Assembly: GCA_027574665.1 (NCBI GenBank)
Contig: CM050662.1
Span: forward strand, 4,618,501 to 4,682,500
DNA length: 64,000 nucleotides
Source: Rhynochetos jubatus
Lineage: Eukaryota; Chordata; Aves; Eurypygiformes; Rhynochetidae
Direction of reading: 5' to 3'
The position numbers were made by a program, and so were the translations under genes. This document shows positions 60,701-64,000 of this stretch, in pieces. Positions within the stretch are counted from its first letter, which is position 1; every line of letters starts with the position of its first letter. The notes below the pieces were generated by a model. The model did no database searches, had not been told where the DNA came from, and worked only from the letters and a program-made list of their open reading frames with translations.

Positions 60701-63700
60701 AAGCGCTCTTGCCGAAGCGTCAGTCCCACTGTTGTCTCCCCTGTTCACCAATCCTGCACACTGCACAGACAAATCAAGAGGCTGAAGACTAGACTTAATG
60801 AAAACATATAAATTAACATATGCTTCCTAGGGGGGTTGTTAGGCTTAGCTCATTAGTGGTTTAAAGCATATCCAATGCTCTAAGTTATTTGTTTGTTTGT
60901 ATTTTTGCAGCTGTCCTTAGTTCTCTTAGGTCAAGTAGAGGTGTGAGGTCCAAAATAGCATCGGGATGGCTGAGCTTATGTTTCCAGCCCTGAAAAAACA
61001 ATGAAGTGCTATTAAAAAAATAAATAAATAAATAGAAACCCAGCCTTGTGAGAAAGATTTCACTCCAAAGCCCTTCACAAACAACACACACAACAACATG
61101 GAAATGCAGGAGCCTTTTCTCCCCGGGGAGGGGAGCTGCTGCCAGCTACTTTGGGAGGAGAAGTGGAATCTCAGTGGCCTGGGGAGGAAATTTTGGACAC
61201 AAATACCAGAGTAAGAGAAGTCACTGGATCTTTGCTCCTTATCTGCAGCGTTGCAGCTTGTCTGAGCAGCTGACATGGGGTCAGAGGAAGCCATCCATCC
61301 AATCTGGCTGGTTGTTACCACTGAGAACCAGTTCTGCCTGCACTGGTTCCCCACAGCTCCATGGGAACATCACCAGGTCCTGCAGTGTGCGTGCCTCTGT
61401 CAAGCAGAGGCACTTAAGCCCAGATTTATTCTTGGCACATAACTGTGAGGTGTGTAACAGTGATGGGGTGCATGCTCTCAAACTATGGGGACCATACTTT
61501 GGCTATGGGAAGCGCCTCTTCCCCAAGAGAGCTGCTTTTCACCATCACCCTGTCCTTAAAACCAAGGAAGATCTTGAAGCAGACCTGATCTTGTTTTAAA
61601 GTGTTACTCCCTTTTCCAGCTGACAGAGCAGTAGAGGTCTAGAATTGCATGTAAAATATTAGAAATTCCAAAAAATGATGTAGAAGTGCCGTCACCCCTG
61701 CCCAGAGATTCCCATGCATCCCTGTGCAGCCTCTGAAAGTGAAAAGCTCTGATTTCTTCTCCAGCTGGTGATGTTGCAGTGGACCTACATGCATCTGCAT
61801 CCTGAGACGGACAAACATCAAACAAGAGGAGACGATCCACATTTCTGGAGGGAGTAGGGCCAGTTCTCCAAGGGGCTTGGTCTTGTTTGGCTGGGTGCCT
61901 GCATGTCACTGGTTTGAGACCTGCTGGATGAGTAGCAGCATTGTAAGGAAGAAATGACCCGGAGAGGGCCAGGGCAGCATCAAAATGCTAATTGCAGGGC
62001 AGCACGTGGTTCTGCATGGCACATTCACCACCAGATGATGTAAAATCAGACAGTGTTAAGGCAAAGCCTGCGAACCAACAGAAAGGTTACATGAGGACCT
62101 CTCCACTGGCTTCAATTAACTCCATCAGGGATGTGCCATCACTTTCTAGCAAAGAAACTCCACTAAAAATAAAACATCCAGCTCGTGATGGACTCCACGT
62201 TCCTGGGTATAAACATTGCTGGGAGGTGATGGAAGAACAAACCATCAAGCAACACCCCAATGGAAACTTTATCCCTCAAAATTACCCTGTGCACAGCAGG
62301 AGTACTGCTCAGCATCCTGCCTTTGAGAAGAGGTCAGGGAGAGTCTTCCCACAAGATCCTGCTCTTTCTACAGCAGTCATTAAATGCAACCATCTTTGCT
62401 ATAAAGAGAGAAAAACACATCCTTAGAGCCTCAGAGGTAAAATCCAGTCTGTCCAGAGAGGGTTTATTGCAGTATCTAGTGATGGGGTGATTTTTGAGAA
62501 GCAGTGAAGTACTTGGACTGTCCTTTCAATTGAACAAGGCTCTTAACAAGCAGTCCCCTTCCTCCCCAGGCAATCCTGTCCCCATTTCCACCTAATGGGT
62601 TTAATCTTAAAAGTCACTAGTGGTGGACCCAGCCTGGGCAAAGCCACCAGGAATTTCATTTTCTTTGGTGGAGCCGGAATCTCACCAGACAGATTTAGGA
62701 TGGGGCAAGAAGATATTTACTTCCAAGCACAAGAGATGTTGCATGGTTGCAGGAGGAGTTAAACCTCAGCCAAGGCGCGTTTGCAGGCTGCACACTCAGC
62801 GAAGGGGCTCTGCTCTGCAGCTGGCTGCTGAGCCCCCTTCCAGCCTGTAGGACAGAAGTTGGAGGCAGGCTTATCTCACACTGCTCAAACCCAAGCCCAT
62901 TCCAGGAGAGTTTTGTTGTTTTGTTCCTTCTTCAAGGGAATGAGCTCAGATGAAACTGAAGCAGGTGCTAATTAAAACCAGGACTATTCTTCAAACTGGG
63001 CTTTTAATTACTGTAAAAATATGTCAAGGAAAGTTGCAAAGGGGAAGAAAAATAGTAATTTCTTGTGCTACCTGCCATTTTCACTTGATTACCATCACAC
63101 TTTTCTGTAGAGCAAAAACATCAGTCCTTCATAACAAACTCCTCTCTTGGGGGCTAGTGTGAATTGAGAGCTGTGAGGCCCTGCCATGGGTTCCAAAACT
63201 AGCAGCATAATGTCTGTAACAGACATGCTACCTAATTAAATTGTTAGGGAACAGGCTTTTATATCTTTAACACCTAATTTACTATTGTTTCTTTGAAAGT
63301 GTTTGGCTTCCCTGTGGTTTTTTGGGCCTCCCTTCTCAGTTTTATGATGGCTTTTAAGTTTTTTGTGTGTGTTTCAACTAAATAACCATTTTGGAGGTTT
63401 TGTTAGGGTCCCGGCTTGAGTCAGACCAAGGGAAACAGGGGCCTGCTTTACTGTTGTTCATGCTGGGTGAGTTACCACTACCGTGCTAATTATGTAATTA
63501 CACCATTTTAATAGCTATTGTATACTGCTTTATTGCTAACAAATCTTATTTCCTCTTTCTTTGCTCACTGATCGAACAGTCAAAGTACAAGGACACACAC
63601 AAACATTATACTGAGCTATAAACCACAATACAAGCCTTACAAGAGTTAGCAGGGCTCTAACCATGAACAAGCATCTTCAAGGCAGCAGCGGGTTTATCCA

Positions 63701-64000
63701 TGTCTACACCACAGCAATGATGATACAATTTTTGCTTACTGGGAAGACACAAAATTGGATTAATTTCTCAGTGCTGCAATGGCTGGTAGTCTCTTAGTGT
63801 GAGTTTGTATGGTGCTCACAGCAAAACGCGTGGATTATACCTACAAAGTTTAGACTGTGCTGTACCAGAAATGAGTAATGAACATGTTAATCGATTGTTT
63901 CCTCCCTGATACTGAAAGCAAAATGAAATATCTGACCCTGGAGAGATGGGGGAAACATATGTTCTAAAATATACCTGAATTCTCCGTAGTCATTTGGAGT
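57744..64000. other. Non-coding unique sequence
   Basis: No exon was recognised. A12 run at 58732-58743; a CpG-richer 59415-59450; (AAAT)n at 61014-61034; short (GTTT)n at 60888-60900. The 183-codon plus frame at 61048-61599 overlaps a 142-codon minus frame at 60926-61354, and neither resembles a known protein. The phrase agtcagtgggcctgattctg at 59552 faintly recalls old amniote repeats. The last 1 kb is AT-rich unique sequence. Confidence 0.5.

Noticed and set aside
61048-61599. 183-codon plus frame
   Set aside because: Overlaps a long minus frame; composition and lack of motifs suggest chance.
61934-61946. agcagcattgta, equal to the first 12 bases of miR-103/107
   Set aside because: The match stops there and no hairpin partner is present in the flanks.

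Overview
This window looks like non-coding avian nuclear DNA, either intergenic or deep intronic. The main evidence for a bird is five truncated CR1 LINE copies with the avian-type 3' end (gene-proximal text such as 'ggttggactagatgatct' followed by a short ATTCTATGATT-like tail). Repeat content is otherwise low, and there is a scatter of G-rich runs, A/T homopolymers and short CA tracts. I could not assign any host protein-coding gene. None of the open frames resembles a known protein except the CR1 reverse-transcriptase tail remnants at about 1720-2167 and 57555-57743 (minus strand). Many of the longer frames lie opposite one another in GC-rich patches, which is the pattern expected by chance.

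Layout. 1-16 kb: unique sequence with one 550-bp CR1 copy (1641-2189), a 23-bp tandem duplication at 7548, a G7T array at 11179, a homeodomain-type site cluster at 5165 and another at 13858, and one splice-flanked 78-bp open segment at 14585. 16-31 kb: a small CR1 tail (19205), an inverted repeat of TGACC half-sites (18599), a long two-strand open region (21.2-22.0 kb), a promoter-like CCAAT/CCAAT/TATA arrangement (22896-22970), an A24 run, a Z-DNA-type CA/TG tract (28047) and a decayed tRNA-like segment (30670-30738). 31-48 kb: a G24 homopolymer (35481), a very old CR1 piece (about 40090-40330), a TATA-containing promoter candidate (43290) and an old palindromic interspersed repeat (about 47040). 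48-64 kb: a second tRNA-like D-arm (48756), CR1 tails at 51443 and 54725, a 420-bp CR1 at 57324, and several degraded segments that read like pre-avian amniote repeats.

No endogenous retrovirus, LTR, rRNA, intact tRNA, CRISPR array or new gene system could be supported. The items most worth checking are the promoter-like cluster near 22.9 kb, the 78-bp exon-like segment near 14.6 kb, the tRNA-like relics, the ancient repeat at 47 kb, and possible conserved regulatory elements near 18.3-18.7 kb. Nothing here amounts to a previously undescribed biological system; the regulatory and exon calls are hypotheses.
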